Shown here in pieces: positions 7,582 to 14,987 of a stretch of 64,000 nucleotides of DNA. Under the pieces are notes generated by a model. It had not been told where the DNA came from. It ran no database searches and worked only from the letters and a program-made list of their open reading frames with translations. The number at the start of each line of letters is the position of its first letter. Positions within the stretch are counted from its first letter, which is position 1. The stretch comes from Lawsonibacter faecis (GTDB taxonomy: Bacteria > Bacillota > Clostridia > Oscillospirales > Oscillospiraceae): the NCBI RefSeq assembly GCF_014287675.1, contig NZ_JACOPQ010000010.1, forward strand, positions 62,001 through 126,000, in the 5' to 3' direction. The position numbers and the translations under genes are program-made.

Positions 7582-7658
7582 TGGTCCGAGTGACTGGATT
7601 CGAACCAGCGGCCTCTTGAACCCCATTCAAGCGCGATACCAAACTTCGCCACACCCGG
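7582..7658 (-). tRNA. tRNA-Pro (anticodon GGG)
   Basis: 77 nt including encoded CCA. The acceptor stem CCGGGTG pairs with CACTCGG (one G-T pair). The anticodon stem CTTGA/TCAAG encloses loop ATGGGGT, giving anticodon GGG (codon CCC/CCU). The T-arm shows GGTTCGAATCC. It is transcribed opposite to all protein genes here, with its 3' end facing the decayed integrase. Confidence 0.95.
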
Positions 7659-7688
7659 ATGTCACCGACTCGCTCAGGCGACTTTGAT

Positions 7689-7717
7689 ATATTAGCATAT
7701 TTATCCCGCGGATGCAA
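7689..7717 (-). promoter_or_regulatory. Promoter of tRNA-Pro(GGG)
   Basis: On the minus strand: TTGCAT, 17-nt spacer, TAATAT, about 30 nt before the tRNA. Confidence 0.6.
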
Positions 7718-7845
7718 GAGGAAAATTACATTTTTATTAAAAATTTTCCCGGTTGGAAAATAAGTCAGACGAAAACTCTACGATCTCCTGAAAAATCCAG
7801 GCAAACTGGGACATACTGAAAGAAAATGTGACAGGAGAAATTTTT

Positions 7846-8445
7846 ATGGAACGTCTGGTCTGCCTGGCGGCGGGATACCTGTGCGGCTGCTTCCTCACCG
7901 CCGAAATCGTCGCTCACTATCGGACAGGACAGGGCGCCGCCAGTCTGGGCACAGGAAATCCGGGTACGGCGAATGTGGTCGGACACCTCGGTATCGGATG
8001 GGGTGCCTTGGTGCTGTTGGGAGATGCGGGGAAAACGGCGCTGGCGCTCGCGCTGTGCCGCTTTTGGCTCGCCCCCGGTCTCGGCATGGTTGGAGGACTC
8101 TACGCCGGCCTGGGCGCCGTTCTGGGCCATAATTTTCCGGTCTGGAGACGCTTCTGCGGCGGAAAGGGCGTGGCAGTCACCTGTGCAGCCATTGTGCTGG
8201 TTTCGCCCCTCTGGGGCGCGGTATCCTGTCTGGCCGGGTTGGCGGCCGTATTGCTCAGCGGATATCTGCCACTGGGAGCAGTCCTTATTCCCTGCCTTTT
8301 TATTTTTCCGGCGTTTGCCGTCCATGGGGTTGAGCCGGGTATCCTGTCGGCGGTGCTGGCGATTTTGATGGTTATACGGCATATCCACGGGCTGGAGCGT
8401 ATTGCCAGCCATACAGAAAAGAAGTTTGGCCCACGGCGGACTTAA
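7846..8445 (+). CDS. plsY: PlsY-type glycerol-3-phosphate acyltransferase
   Basis: 199 residues with several membrane spans. The two family signatures are present: GTGNPGTANV (from residue 35; usually SGNPGATN) and GHNFPVWRRFCGGKGVA (about 94-110). The enzyme moves an acyl group from acyl-phosphate to glycerol-3-phosphate, the first step of phospholipid synthesis, in the cell membrane. The start at 7846 has an AGGAG site; an in-phase ATG at 7828 precedes that site. It lies alone between two tRNA-Pro genes. The first motif begins with G rather than S, so it may be a divergent paralogue rather than the housekeeping PlsY. Confidence 0.85.
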   Translation: MERLVCLAAGYLCGCFLTAEIVAHYRTGQGAASLGTGNPGTANVVGHLGIGWGALVLLGDAGKTALALALCRFWLAPGLGMVGGLYAGLGAVLGHNFPVWRRFCGGKGVAVTCAAIVLVSPLWGAVSCLAGLAAVLLSGYLPLGAVLIPCLFIFPAFAVHGVEPGILSAVLAILMVIRHIHGLERIASHTEKKFGPRRT

Positions 8446-8459
8446 AGCACGGAAACACC

Positions 8460-8488
8460 TTGACAAAGCTGCTGGAAATCACTATAAT
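8460..8488 (+). promoter_or_regulatory. Consensus promoter of tRNA-Pro(CGG)
   Basis: TTGACA (8460-8465), 17-nt spacer, TATAAT (8483-8488): a perfect consensus, 17 nt before the tRNA. Confidence 0.85.
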
Positions 8489-8505
8489 AAATGGCAGTCT
8501 GTTAT

Positions 8506-8582
8506 CGGGGTGTGGCGAAGCTTGGTATCGCGCATGGTTCGGGTCCATGAGGCCGCGGGTTCGAATCCCGCCACTCCGACCA
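8506..8582 (+). tRNA. tRNA-Pro (anticodon CGG)
   Basis: 77 nt including encoded CCA. The acceptor CGGGGTG pairs with CACTCCG. The anticodon stem CATGG/CCATG encloses loop TTCGGGT, giving anticodon CGG (codon CCG). The T-arm shows GGTTCGAATCC. The body is closely related to tRNA-Pro(GGG) at 7582-7658. Confidence 0.95.
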
Positions 8583-8586
8583 TTGA

Positions 8587-8616
8587 AAAGACCGTCGACA
8601 TTTGTCGGCGGTCTTT
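8587..8616 (+). terminator. Terminator of tRNA-Pro(CGG)
   Basis: AAAGACCGTCGAC (8587-8599) pairs with GTCGGCGGTCTTT (8604-8616) with one G-T pair. The stem is nearly the same sequence as the terminator at 9322-9360. Confidence 0.75.
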
Positions 8617-8682
8617 GCTATATCCATACTTTTGTTCAATGCCTAGTGTAAATCCCGTAATTACGCCCAACAGCGAAAATGA

Positions 8683-8711
8683 CTGACAGGATTTGTTTTT
8701 GGTGATATAAT
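8683..8711 (+). promoter_or_regulatory. Promoter of HEPN-like gene
   Basis: CTGACA (8683-8688), 17-nt spacer, TATAAT (8706-8711), about 50 nt upstream of the start codon. Confidence 0.6.
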
Positions 8712-8761
8712 TTATACAATTAGATATGTAAAAGCGAAATTGTTTTATACGGGGTGGCTTT

Positions 8762-9244
8762 ATGAACGAAGAGGCATTAAAAAAAGCACAATACTTTTAT
8801 AATCAAGCCTGGCGTTTTATGAAGTGCGCAGAGCGCTGTATGGGAACAGAAAATGATGATGGTTCAATACAAATTATTGGTGGAAGCTATCCAACATTAT
8901 CAACGCCAACTATGGTTAATGCTGCTTTTTCATGTGAAGTATTTCTCAAGGCGATTCTTATTCTTTTCTCCATAGATTATAAAAAGGGACATGGGTTAAA
9001 ATATTTGTATGATTTATTGCCGAACGAAGAATATAAGGAGTATTTGAAAATAGCTCCGTCCTCGGGGCAAACATTTGAAGAAGAGTTAGATGCACATTCA
9101 GAGGATTTTGTTGCTTGGCGCTATTATATGGAAACTCCTGGTGAATATCAAATGTCTCCAATGTTTACATTCTTACTTATGAATAACCTACAGTCCTTAT
9201 CAAAAGCATTAATTGAACAACATTTAACTCAGAATATTATGTAA
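8762..9244 (+). CDS. HEPN-like domain protein in a small AT-rich islet
   Basis: 160 residues, all helical in character. The 'NAAFSCEVFLKAILILFS' helix, the 'KKGHGLKYLYDLLP' segment and the later 'FVAWRYYMETP' stretch resemble HEPN-domain proteins. That superfamily includes many RNases of toxin-antitoxin and defence systems, but a clear catalytic RxxxxH motif is not visible, so activity is uncertain. AT content and codon choice (many AAA, TTA, ATA) differ sharply from the GC-rich neighbours, a sign of transfer. It has its own promoter and no partner gene. The islet lies between tRNA-Pro(CGG) and a displaced tRNA 3' end. Confidence 0.6.
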   Translation: MNEEALKKAQYFYNQAWRFMKCAERCMGTENDDGSIQIIGGSYPTLSTPTMVNAAFSCEVFLKAILILFSIDYKKGHGLKYLYDLLPNEEYKEYLKIAPSSGQTFEEELDAHSEDFVAWRYYMETPGEYQMSPMFTFLLMNNLQSLSKALIEQHLTQNIM

Positions 9245-9308
9245 AAACAGCTTACTAATAACCGGAAAACTATTAATTTTGACTTTCTATTTCTAAGTCC
9301 TATAATTA

Positions 9309-9324
9309 CACTCGGACCGAGAAA
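9309..9324 (+). repeat. Displaced tRNA-Pro 3' end
   Basis: CACTCGGACC followed by GAGAAA matches the last acceptor bases of tRNA-Pro(GGG) and its first trailing bases at 15 of 16 positions, and tRNA-Pro(CGG) at 9 of 10 acceptor bases. No tRNA body precedes it. It looks like a tRNA end left behind by insertion of the islet, or the relic of a deleted third tRNA-Pro. Confidence 0.5.
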
Positions 9325-9360
9325 AGAAGACCGTCGACAGTATGTCGACGGTCTTCTTTT
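9322..9360 (+). terminator. Strong terminator, near-copy of the tRNA-Pro(CGG) terminator
   Basis: A perfect 17-bp stem (9322-9338/9344-9360) ending in TTTT, sharing the GACCGTCGAC core with 8587-8616. Confidence 0.75.
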
Positions 9361-9411
9361 GCTTTGCAGGCGCTTGGCAGATATCCGGTTACTCCGCAGA
9401 GATCGCACTGG

Positions 9412-9441
9412 TTTACTGGCCTGGACTTTTTGTGGTATAAT
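9412..9441 (+). promoter_or_regulatory. Promoter of rsmH-type gene
   Basis: TTTACT (9412-9417), 18-nt spacer, TATAAT (9436-9441), 21 nt before the start codon. Confidence 0.6.
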
Positions 9442-9462
9442 CCAGAAAAGGAGTGACTGTCC

Positions 9463-10500
9463 ATGGAACAGGAGCACAAGCGCCGCGTGCGGTATAAGGG
9501 AACCCACCCACGCAGCTTTCAGGAAAAATATAAGGAATTGTCCCCGGACCAGTACCGGGCTGATGTAGAGGCCATCATTCAGCGGGGGAAGACCCCCGCC
9601 GGGATGCACATTCCCATCATGGTAAATGAAATTCTGGACGTTCTGCAAATCAGGCCGGGGCAGGTCGGCTATGACGCCACCCTGGGCTATGGCGGACATA
9701 CCTCAAAAATGCTGGAGCAGTTGGGTGGGGAGGGACACCTCTATGCCACCGACGTGGACCCTGTGGAGTCGGAAAAGACCCGCGCGAGGCTGGAGTCGCT
9801 GGGCTACGGTCCCGATATTCTGACGATACGGCGAATGAATTTTGCCGATTTGGATCAGGTTGCCCCCGGCGTAAAGTTTGATTTTGTGCTAGCCGACCTG
9901 GGGGTCTCGTCCATGCAGATAGACAACCCGGATCGGGGGTTTACCTTTAAATACGACGGCCCCCTGGACCTGCGGCTGGACCCGACAGCCGGGGTCACAG
10001 CGGCGGAACGTCTGCGGGAGCTGGACGAGGACGAGCTGGCCGCGATGCTGTCTGAGAACTCTGACGAGCCCCATGCCGGCCGCATCGCCTGCGCCGTTAT
10101 GCGCAGCTTCAAGCGGGGCGGCACAATCGAAACCACGAAGCAGCTCTCCGCCGTGGTTGAGGAAGCCCTGTCTTTTCTCCCTGCCGACGAGCGCAGAGAG
10201 GCGGTGAAGAAGTCCTGTCAGCGCACCTTCCAAGCCCTGAGAATCGACGTCAACAGTGAATTTGAGGTGCTGTACGCATTCCTGGAGAAGCTGCCGGGGG
10301 TGTTGAAGAGCGGGGGGCGGGCCGCGGTGCTGACCTTCCACTCCGGCGAGGACCGACTGGTCAAAAAGGCGTTCAAGCAGTGCCGGCGGGAGGGAATATA
10401 CAGCCGGGTGGCGGAGGAGGTCGTCCGCCCCTCCGCGCAGGAGTGTTTTCGGAATCCCCGCGCCCGCTCGACCAAGCTGCGCTGGGCCATCCGTGCATGA
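9463..10500 (+). CDS. rsmH: RsmH-type 16S rRNA (cytosine-N4) methyltransferase
   Basis: 345 residues. The usual start of the family, 'HIPIMV.EILD', appears only at residue 49, so there is a ~47-residue basic N-terminal extension. The SAM-binding motif is DATLGYGGHT (71-80), followed by 'VLADLGVSSMQID', and near the end 'TFHSGEDRLVKKAFK' where most members have HSLEDR. RsmH adds a methyl group to C1402 in the ribosome decoding centre. It has its own promoter and terminator and is not next to mraZ or the cell-wall cluster as rsmH usually is, so it may be a second, specialised copy. An AAAGGAGTG site supports the start. Confidence 0.85.
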   Translation: MEQEHKRRVRYKGTHPRSFQEKYKELSPDQYRADVEAIIQRGKTPAGMHIPIMVNEILDVLQIRPGQVGYDATLGYGGHTSKMLEQLGGEGHLYATDVDPVESEKTRARLESLGYGPDILTIRRMNFADLDQVAPGVKFDFVLADLGVSSMQIDNPDRGFTFKYDGPLDLRLDPTAGVTAAERLRELDEDELAAMLSENSDEPHAGRIACAVMRSFKRGGTIETTKQLSAVVEEALSFLPADERREAVKKSCQRTFQALRIDVNSEFEVLYAFLEKLPGVLKSGGRAAVLTFHSGEDRLVKKAFKQCRREGIYSRVAEEVVRPSAQECFRNPRARSTKLRWAIRA

Positions 10501-10530
10501 GACGCAGATGCTCCACCGTTCAAAGGCTCC

Positions 10531-10563
10531 GCAGTCCACTATCATAGTGGGCTGCGTTTTTTT
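10531..10563 (+). terminator. Rho-independent terminator
   Basis: GCAGTCCACTA (10531-10541) pairs with TAGTGGGCTGC (10545-10555) with one G-T pair, followed by seven T. Confidence 0.85.
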
Positions 10564-10569
10564 AGGGGG

Positions 10570-10597
10570 TTGTCCGATAGAGTCAACGTGTTACAAT
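10570..10597 (+). promoter_or_regulatory. Promoter of TetR gene cluster
   Basis: TTGTCC (10570-10575), 16-nt spacer, TACAAT (10592-10597). Confidence 0.45.
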
Positions 10598-10637
10598 GGC
10601 ATTAACCGGACCGGTCAACAGAAAGCGGGGAAAGCCG

Positions 10638-11267
10638 ATGAATGAGAAGTTTTTTACACTGTCCCAGGAGAAACAGGACCGTATCGTCAACGCGGCCTTT
10701 CGGTGCTTTGCTGAAAACGGCTACAGGCGTACCGTCACCGACGACATCGCCGCCCAGGCGGGGATATCAAAGGGCCTTTTGTTCCACTATTTTGGAAATA
10801 AGCGGACGCTTTACGATTACCTCTTTCAATATGGCCTGCAATTTGTCGGGGAGCGTCTGAGGGCGCTCTACGACTGGGAGAGGGAGGACCTCTTTGCAGT
10901 GGTGCTCCGCTCTGCAAGGGTCAAGGCGGAAATCGTGCGGGAATACCCCTTTATTTTTCGTTTTATCATGAATGCCTACTATGAGGAACACGGAGAGACA
11001 GGGGAGCGGATCAAGGAGATCTACGGGGATGTCGTAAAGCGGAGCGTGGAGCAAATGATGCAGAAGGTGGATTGGAGCCGTCTGAAAGCCGGGGCGGACG
11101 CGCGTCAGCTGCTGAACGTCGTCATTTGGTGCGCCGAGGGCTTCATGCTTGAGCGGCAGCGGGAGGGGACCACGGGCGATCCGGACTGCCTATGCAGGGA
11201 CTTTGAGGCCCCCATGCAGATGCTGAGGGACGCTTTTTACGAGAGTGAGCCGTCCGACCCGATTTGA
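10638..11267 (+). CDS. TetR/AcrR family transcriptional regulator
   Basis: 209 residues. The N-terminal helix-turn-helix (about 10-56) reads 'IVNAAFRCFAENGYRRTVTDDIAAQAGISKG' in sections, then 'LLFHYFGNKRTLYDYLF', the classic TetR signature. The C-terminal ligand domain is helical and not diagnostic. It likely represses its own operon with the membrane protein and the alpha/beta hydrolase that follow. An earlier in-phase start at 10596 falls on the promoter -10 and is unlikely. Confidence 0.85.
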   Translation: MNEKFFTLSQEKQDRIVNAAFRCFAENGYRRTVTDDIAAQAGISKGLLFHYFGNKRTLYDYLFQYGLQFVGERLRALYDWEREDLFAVVLRSARVKAEIVREYPFIFRFIMNAYYEEHGETGERIKEIYGDVVKRSVEQMMQKVDWSRLKAGADARQLLNVVIWCAEGFMLERQREGTTGDPDCLCRDFEAPMQMLRDAFYESEPSDPI

Positions 11268-11268
11268 G

Positions 11269-11706
11269 ATGAGGGAGTGGTACCAAGTGCTGAACTATTT
11301 TTCGTGCCTCTGTTTTATATGGGCGGCGGTCGGGCTTGGGTCACGGCTCCTGATTGTGCGCCTTGGTGAGCGGTGGAAGGATTGGGAGGAGCACTCAGCC
11401 TACACGGAGTCCCGCCCCAAGTGGCTGTATGCGGCGGACCTGCTGGCGGTGGCGGTTGTTGCGTTTACCTGGTATATGGTTTGGAAAACAGAGATAACCG
11501 GCGCGTGGATCGCCGCGCTGCTGCTGTCGCTGGTGTTAATTAAGGTGTGCGCCCAGATGTACCGCTACAATTCCTTCAGGAAATTTATTCAGCGGGTTCT
11601 GGGCGACCGGAAATTGTTTCGGGCCGTAAACTGGAGCGTCGGCGGATTCAGCGCAGTCGTTCTGGCGCTTGGCGTTTACTATATGCTGCAGCTGATACGC
11701 GTATAG
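11269..11706 (+). CDS. Small integral membrane protein, unknown
   Basis: About 145 residues with three to four hydrophobic segments (near 8-27, 52-70, 75-95 and 120-143) and a charged loop. The ATG at 11269 directly follows the TetR stop; a GTG at 11287 has the better ribosome site (GAGGGAG about 9 nt upstream) and may be the true start. I recognise no family. Position between a TetR regulator and a hydrolase suggests one regulated unit, perhaps transport or membrane modification. Confidence 0.6.
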   Translation: MREWYQVLNYFSCLCFIWAAVGLGSRLLIVRLGERWKDWEEHSAYTESRPKWLYAADLLAVAVVAFTWYMVWKTEITGAWIAALLLSLVLIKVCAQMYRYNSFRKFIQRVLGDRKLFRAVNWSVGGFSAVVLALGVYYMLQLIRV

Positions 11707-11730
11707 GCCGGAACGATGAGGGAAATTGAT

Positions 11731-12540
11731 ATGATTGATATGACGGAAAAATACGTGGAATCTCTCAACGGAAGGACCTGCTACTGGATCTCCCGCCCGA
11801 AGAGCGGGGGCGCGGCGCGGTGCCTTGTCTTCCTGCACGGCATGACGGCCGACCACACGCTGTTTGAAAAGCAGCTGGAGTTCTTCTCCGCGGATTTCAC
11901 CGTGCTCGCGTGGGACGCCCCGGCCCACGGAAGGTCGAGGCCCTACCGGGACCCGGCCTATGCCAACGCCGTGGGTGAGCTGGAGCGGATATTGGCCGCG
12001 GAGAACATCACCCGGGCCGTCTTCATCGGGCAGTCCATGGGCGGCTTCCATACTCAGAGTTTCCTGACGCGTCACCCTGAGACGGTGGAGGGCTTTGTCG
12101 GTATCGACACCTGTCCCTACGGGGAGGGGTACTACTCCCGCTCCGACCGGTGGTGGCTGCGGCAGGTGGGGTGGATGTCCCGCCTCTTCCCCCTGAGAAT
12201 ACTGAAAAGGTCCATTGCAAAGGCGGCGGCCGTCACGGGGTACGCCCGCAAAAATATGCTGCGCGCCCTCGCGCCCTACGGCAAGGAGGAGCTATGCCGC
12301 CTCATGGGGCTGGGCTTTGCCGGGTTCCTGGAGGAAAACAGGGACCTTCGGATTACATGCCCCGTTGTCCTCATTGCCGGCGAACGGGACGGCATCGGAA
12401 AGGCGCGGCAGTACAACAGGGCCTGGCATGAGCATACGGGCTTTCCGCTGTACTGGGTCAAGCAGGCGGGGCACAACGCCAACTGCGACAATCCCGTGGA
12501 GGTCAATCGGATTATCGCTGAGTTTATCGCGGGACTGTAG
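11731..12540 (+). CDS. Alpha/beta hydrolase
   Basis: 269 residues with the complete alpha/beta-hydrolase layout: oxyanion-hole 'FLHGMT' (34-39), 'AWDAPAHGRS', nucleophile elbow GQSMGG (100-105, Ser102), acid in 'IAGERDG' and histidine in 'QAGHNANCDNP'. Substrate is unknown; esterase or lipase activity is likely. I chose ATG 11731 because GAGGG lies 8 nt upstream; the ATG at 11716 has no site. It ends the TetR cluster and is followed by two strong hairpins. Confidence 0.85.
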   Translation: MIDMTEKYVESLNGRTCYWISRPKSGGAARCLVFLHGMTADHTLFEKQLEFFSADFTVLAWDAPAHGRSRPYRDPAYANAVGELERILAAENITRAVFIGQSMGGFHTQSFLTRHPETVEGFVGIDTCPYGEGYYSRSDRWWLRQVGWMSRLFPLRILKRSIAKAAAVTGYARKNMLRALAPYGKEELCRLMGLGFAGFLEENRDLRITCPVVLIAGERDGIGKARQYNRAWHEHTGFPLYWVKQAGHNANCDNPVEVNRIIAEFIAGL

Positions 12541-12572
12541 AAACCGGGGCGCGGAGAGCCGCGCCCCGGTTT
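12541..12572 (+). terminator. Perfect 14-bp hairpin after hydrolase
   Basis: Arms 12541-12554 and 12559-12572 are exact reverse complements with AGAG loop, beginning at the base after the stop codon and ending in TTT. Confidence 0.7.
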
Positions 12573-12578
12573 CAGCTT

Positions 12579-12608
12579 GTCAAAGAAGCCCTGAGGGGCT
12601 TCTTTGAC
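12579..12608 (+). terminator. Second hairpin in tandem
   Basis: GTCAAAGAAGCCC (12579-12591) pairs exactly with GGGCTTCTTTGAC (12596-12608). With the preceding hairpin it forms a double structure; no T-run follows. Confidence 0.55.
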
Positions 12609-12720
12609 AGAAAGCTGCATGCCGAATGGGGCTCAATTTTCTGGGAAAGGTCTCCTAATCCGTCGTGAGAAGTGACATTTCTGAGGCGCATGTCCCCAGA
12701 AATGACGGATTTTCATTTGA

Positions 12721-12744
12721 TTCCGCCGTCCGCGGACGGCGGAA
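12721..12744. repeat. Perfect 24-bp palindrome
   Basis: 12721-12732 is the exact reverse complement of 12733-12744, with no loop. It lies in the 328-bp gap before the spoIVFA-like gene, which also holds an imperfect stem (AATCCGTC at 12657 with GACGGATT at 12704) and a TGGTGTAC direct repeat at 12818 and 12840. Confidence 0.6.
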
Positions 12745-12868
12745 CTCTGCGGGGCGTTCTCTGTGGAGGCTTTTTGCGGAAATTTTTTGCATAGCGGGCG
12801 GCCCGTCCGAATAGAGATGGTGTACATAAGATTTTGTCCTGGTGTACGCCAGAGAAGGGATGGGCCCT

Positions 12869-13894
12869 ATGGAGAGCGCATATCGCGATTGGGAACGGCA
12901 GAGGACGAACAGTGCGGGGCGCCATACGGCCTCCCGGCGCGGCACAAAGGTGGCGCTGGGCCCCAGGGAGTGCCGGCGGCTGGCGCAGCTTGGGATTTGC
13001 GTCGTCCTCTTTTTGGTGGTATTCATCGGGAAGGGGGTCTTCCCGGAGCAGATGGTGGCGGCGCGGGAACAGATTACGGGGCTTATCAGCGGGGATACGG
13101 ATTTCCGGGCGGCCTTCGCCTCGCTGGGGAAGTCCATCTCCGACGGCGAGCCGGTGCTGGAGACCCTGGGCGGCCTTTGGGTGGATGTCTTCGGAGGGGG
13201 GCAGCGGGTGGAAGTGGATACCTGGCAGCCCTCGGCGCTGTATGAGAAAAGCAGCGCCCTTATCGGCGTTCCTGCCACCGCTGCCGGGATTCTGGCCTTG
13301 GACCTGAGCAAGACGGAGCTCCCCGCGGTCACGACGCCGGTACAGGCGGAGACTCCGCCGGAGGAGACGGCGCAGCCCGTGGAGACGACGCCGTCCCAGG
13401 CTGAGCCGGCCGAGCCCGCTGTGGTGGACATGGGCTACACCGGCGAGGCGCTGCCCGCCAACGCATCCATGGATAAGTACAGCCTGGGCATCGCCCAGAC
13501 CATGTCGCCCATCCAGGGGGCGGAGGGGGCCTGGGTCTCCTCGGGCTACGGCTGGCGGGAGCACCCGGTGGACGGCGGCGAGAAGTTCCACAACGGCGTG
13601 GACCTGGCGGTGAACGACGGCACCCACGTCAAGGCGTTTGCCGACGGTACCGTGGACTACATTGGGGAGAGCCCCATCTACGGCCTCTATACCCAGATTG
13701 ACCACGGGAATGGCGTCACCACGTTCTACGCCCACTGCGGCAAGCTGCTGGTCCAGCAGGGGCAGAGCGTGAAGATGGGGGACGTCATCGCCGAGTCGGG
13801 GGAGACGGGCAACGCCACCGGCCCCCACCTCCACTTTGAGATCAAGAAGGACGGCGTGCTGCTCAACCCCCTCTACTATATTGAAACACCCTAA
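12869..13894 (+). CDS. spoIVFA: Membrane-anchored M23 peptidase, SpoIVFA-like
   Basis: About 341 residues: a basic cytoplasmic N-terminus, one membrane span (about 40-56), a Pro/Thr/Glu-rich linker (about 150-190) and a C-terminal M23/LytM domain with 'FHNGVDLAV', 'THVKAFADGTV', 'FYAHC' and 'GPHLHFEI'. The metal ligands (His-x3-Asp and HxH) are kept, so it could be an active endopeptidase. A site-2 protease overlaps its 3' end, the order of spoIVFA-spoIVFB in spore formers, where SpoIVFA holds SpoIVFB inactive in the outer forespore membrane. The SpoIVFA name rests on topology and context. Confidence 0.7.
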   Translation: MESAYRDWERQRTNSAGRHTASRRGTKVALGPRECRRLAQLGICVVLFLVVFIGKGVFPEQMVAAREQITGLISGDTDFRAAFASLGKSISDGEPVLETLGGLWVDVFGGGQRVEVDTWQPSALYEKSSALIGVPATAAGILALDLSKTELPAVTTPVQAETPPEETAQPVETTPSQAEPAEPAVVDMGYTGEALPANASMDKYSLGIAQTMSPIQGAEGAWVSSGYGWREHPVDGGEKFHNGVDLAVNDGTHVKAFADGTVDYIGESPIYGLYTQIDHGNGVTTFYAHCGKLLVQQGQSVKMGDVIAESGETGNATGPHLHFEIKKDGVLLNPLYYIETP

Positions 13895-14510
13895 TTTGCG
13901 CTGGGGGCGGCTTGAAATCAGCGGCGGGTTTCTCCTGGCGGCCGCCGCGCTCTACTACCTGGACGATCAGGGAGTGCTCCTCTGGGGAGCGCTGGCCTGC
14001 GCGCTCCACGAGCTGGGCCACTATGCGGCAATTTTCGGACTGGGCGGCAAGGTGAGCCGAATCCGCCTGTCCGCTTCCGGGGCGGAGATGGTGCTCTCTT
14101 CCGCCCGGCCCTTGGGGCCGGGGGCGCAGATGATTGCCGCGCTGGCGGGGCCGGCGGTCAACCTGGGGCTGGCGCTCCTTGCCGCGCGGCTGGCGGTGCG
14201 CTTCGGGGAGGGCTGGTACGTCTTCGCCGGGCTGAATCTGGGGCTGGCGGGCTTCAATCTGCTCCCCGTCGCGCAGCTGGACGGGGGGCGTGCGCTCTAC
14301 TCCCTCATTACACTGCTGTGGTCGCAGCGCCTGGCGGAGCGGGTCACCGGCTTCTGCTCCGCCCTGGTGGCGGAGGGGCTGGTGCTGGCAGGGGCGGCGG
14401 TCCTGTGGCGTAGCCGGGGCAACTTCACCCTGCTGGTCACGGCGCTGTGGCTGGTATGTTCCCTGGTGCGGCAGGAGAGGGCCCGAAAACCTGCCTATTC
14501 CCGAAAATAA
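13881..14510 (+). CDS. spoIVFB: Site-2 (M50) protease, SpoIVFB-like
   Basis: 210 residues, about five to six membrane segments, zinc motif HELGH (43-47) and the third-ligand region 'FNLLPVAQLDGGRAL'. The start is taken as TTG 13881, overlapping the upstream gene by 14 nt; no clear ribosome site is present, so translation is probably coupled. In spore formers SpoIVFB cuts pro-sigma-K inside the mother-cell membrane. Size and pairing with an M23 protein support that role, though the sigma-K substrate gene is not in this window. Confidence 0.75.
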   Translation: MKHPNLRWGRLEISGGFLLAAAALYYLDDQGVLLWGALACALHELGHYAAIFGLGGKVSRIRLSASGAEMVLSSARPLGPGAQMIAALAGPAVNLGLALLAARLAVRFGEGWYVFAGLNLGLAGFNLLPVAQLDGGRALYSLITLLWSQRLAERVTGFCSALVAEGLVLAGAAVLWRSRGNFTLLVTALWLVCSLVRQERARKPAYSRK

Positions 14511-14523
14511 GGCAAAAATATGC

Positions 14524-14552
14524 TTGCAATCGTGCTTTTCCTGTGGTATCAT
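14524..14552 (+). promoter_or_regulatory. Promoter of rplS
   Basis: TTGCAA (14524-14529), 17-nt spacer, TATCAT (14547-14552). The untranslated leader is roughly 75 nt. Confidence 0.7.
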
Positions 14553-14634
14553 ATTACGGTCTCAATAAAGGGTGGTCCTCTGCGGCATGGTAAATCAGCC
14601 GGCATGAACGCCTATAAAACAGGAGGAAAAGTTT

Positions 14635-14976
14635 ATGGATCTCATGCAGGCATTTACTGAGAAGCATCTCAAGGCCGAGCCCCCCAAGTGCGACATCGGC
14701 GACACCGTTCGTGTCCACATCCGGGTCAAGGAAGGCAACCGCGAGCGTATTCAGGTCTTCGAGGGCACCGTCATTGCCAAGAAGCACGGCGGCATCGAGG
14801 AGACCTTCACTGTGCGCCGTATCTCCTACGGCGTCGGCGTGGAGAAGGTGTTCCCCGTCCACGCTCCCTCCATCGAGAAGATCGAGGTCGTCCGTCACGG
14901 CAGGGTCCGCCGGGCGAAGCTCTACTACCTGCGCGACCGCGTTGGCAAGAGCGCCAAGATCAAGGAGAAGCTGTAA
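14635..14976 (+). CDS. rplS: 50S ribosomal protein L19
   Basis: 113 residues, the usual length. 'GDTVRVHIRVKEGNRERIQVFEG' in two parts and 'ETFTVRRISYGVGVEKVFP' are characteristic of L19, which sits at the 30S-50S interface. It has an AGGAGGAAA ribosome site, its own promoter and a strong terminator, so it is a single-gene unit here rather than part of the rpsP-rimM-trmD-rplS operon. Confidence 0.97.
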   Translation: MDLMQAFTEKHLKAEPPKCDIGDTVRVHIRVKEGNRERIQVFEGTVIAKKHGGIEETFTVRRISYGVGVEKVFPVHAPSIEKIEVVRHGRVRRAKLYYLRDRVGKSAKIKEKL

Positions 14977-14987
14977 GACACGATACG

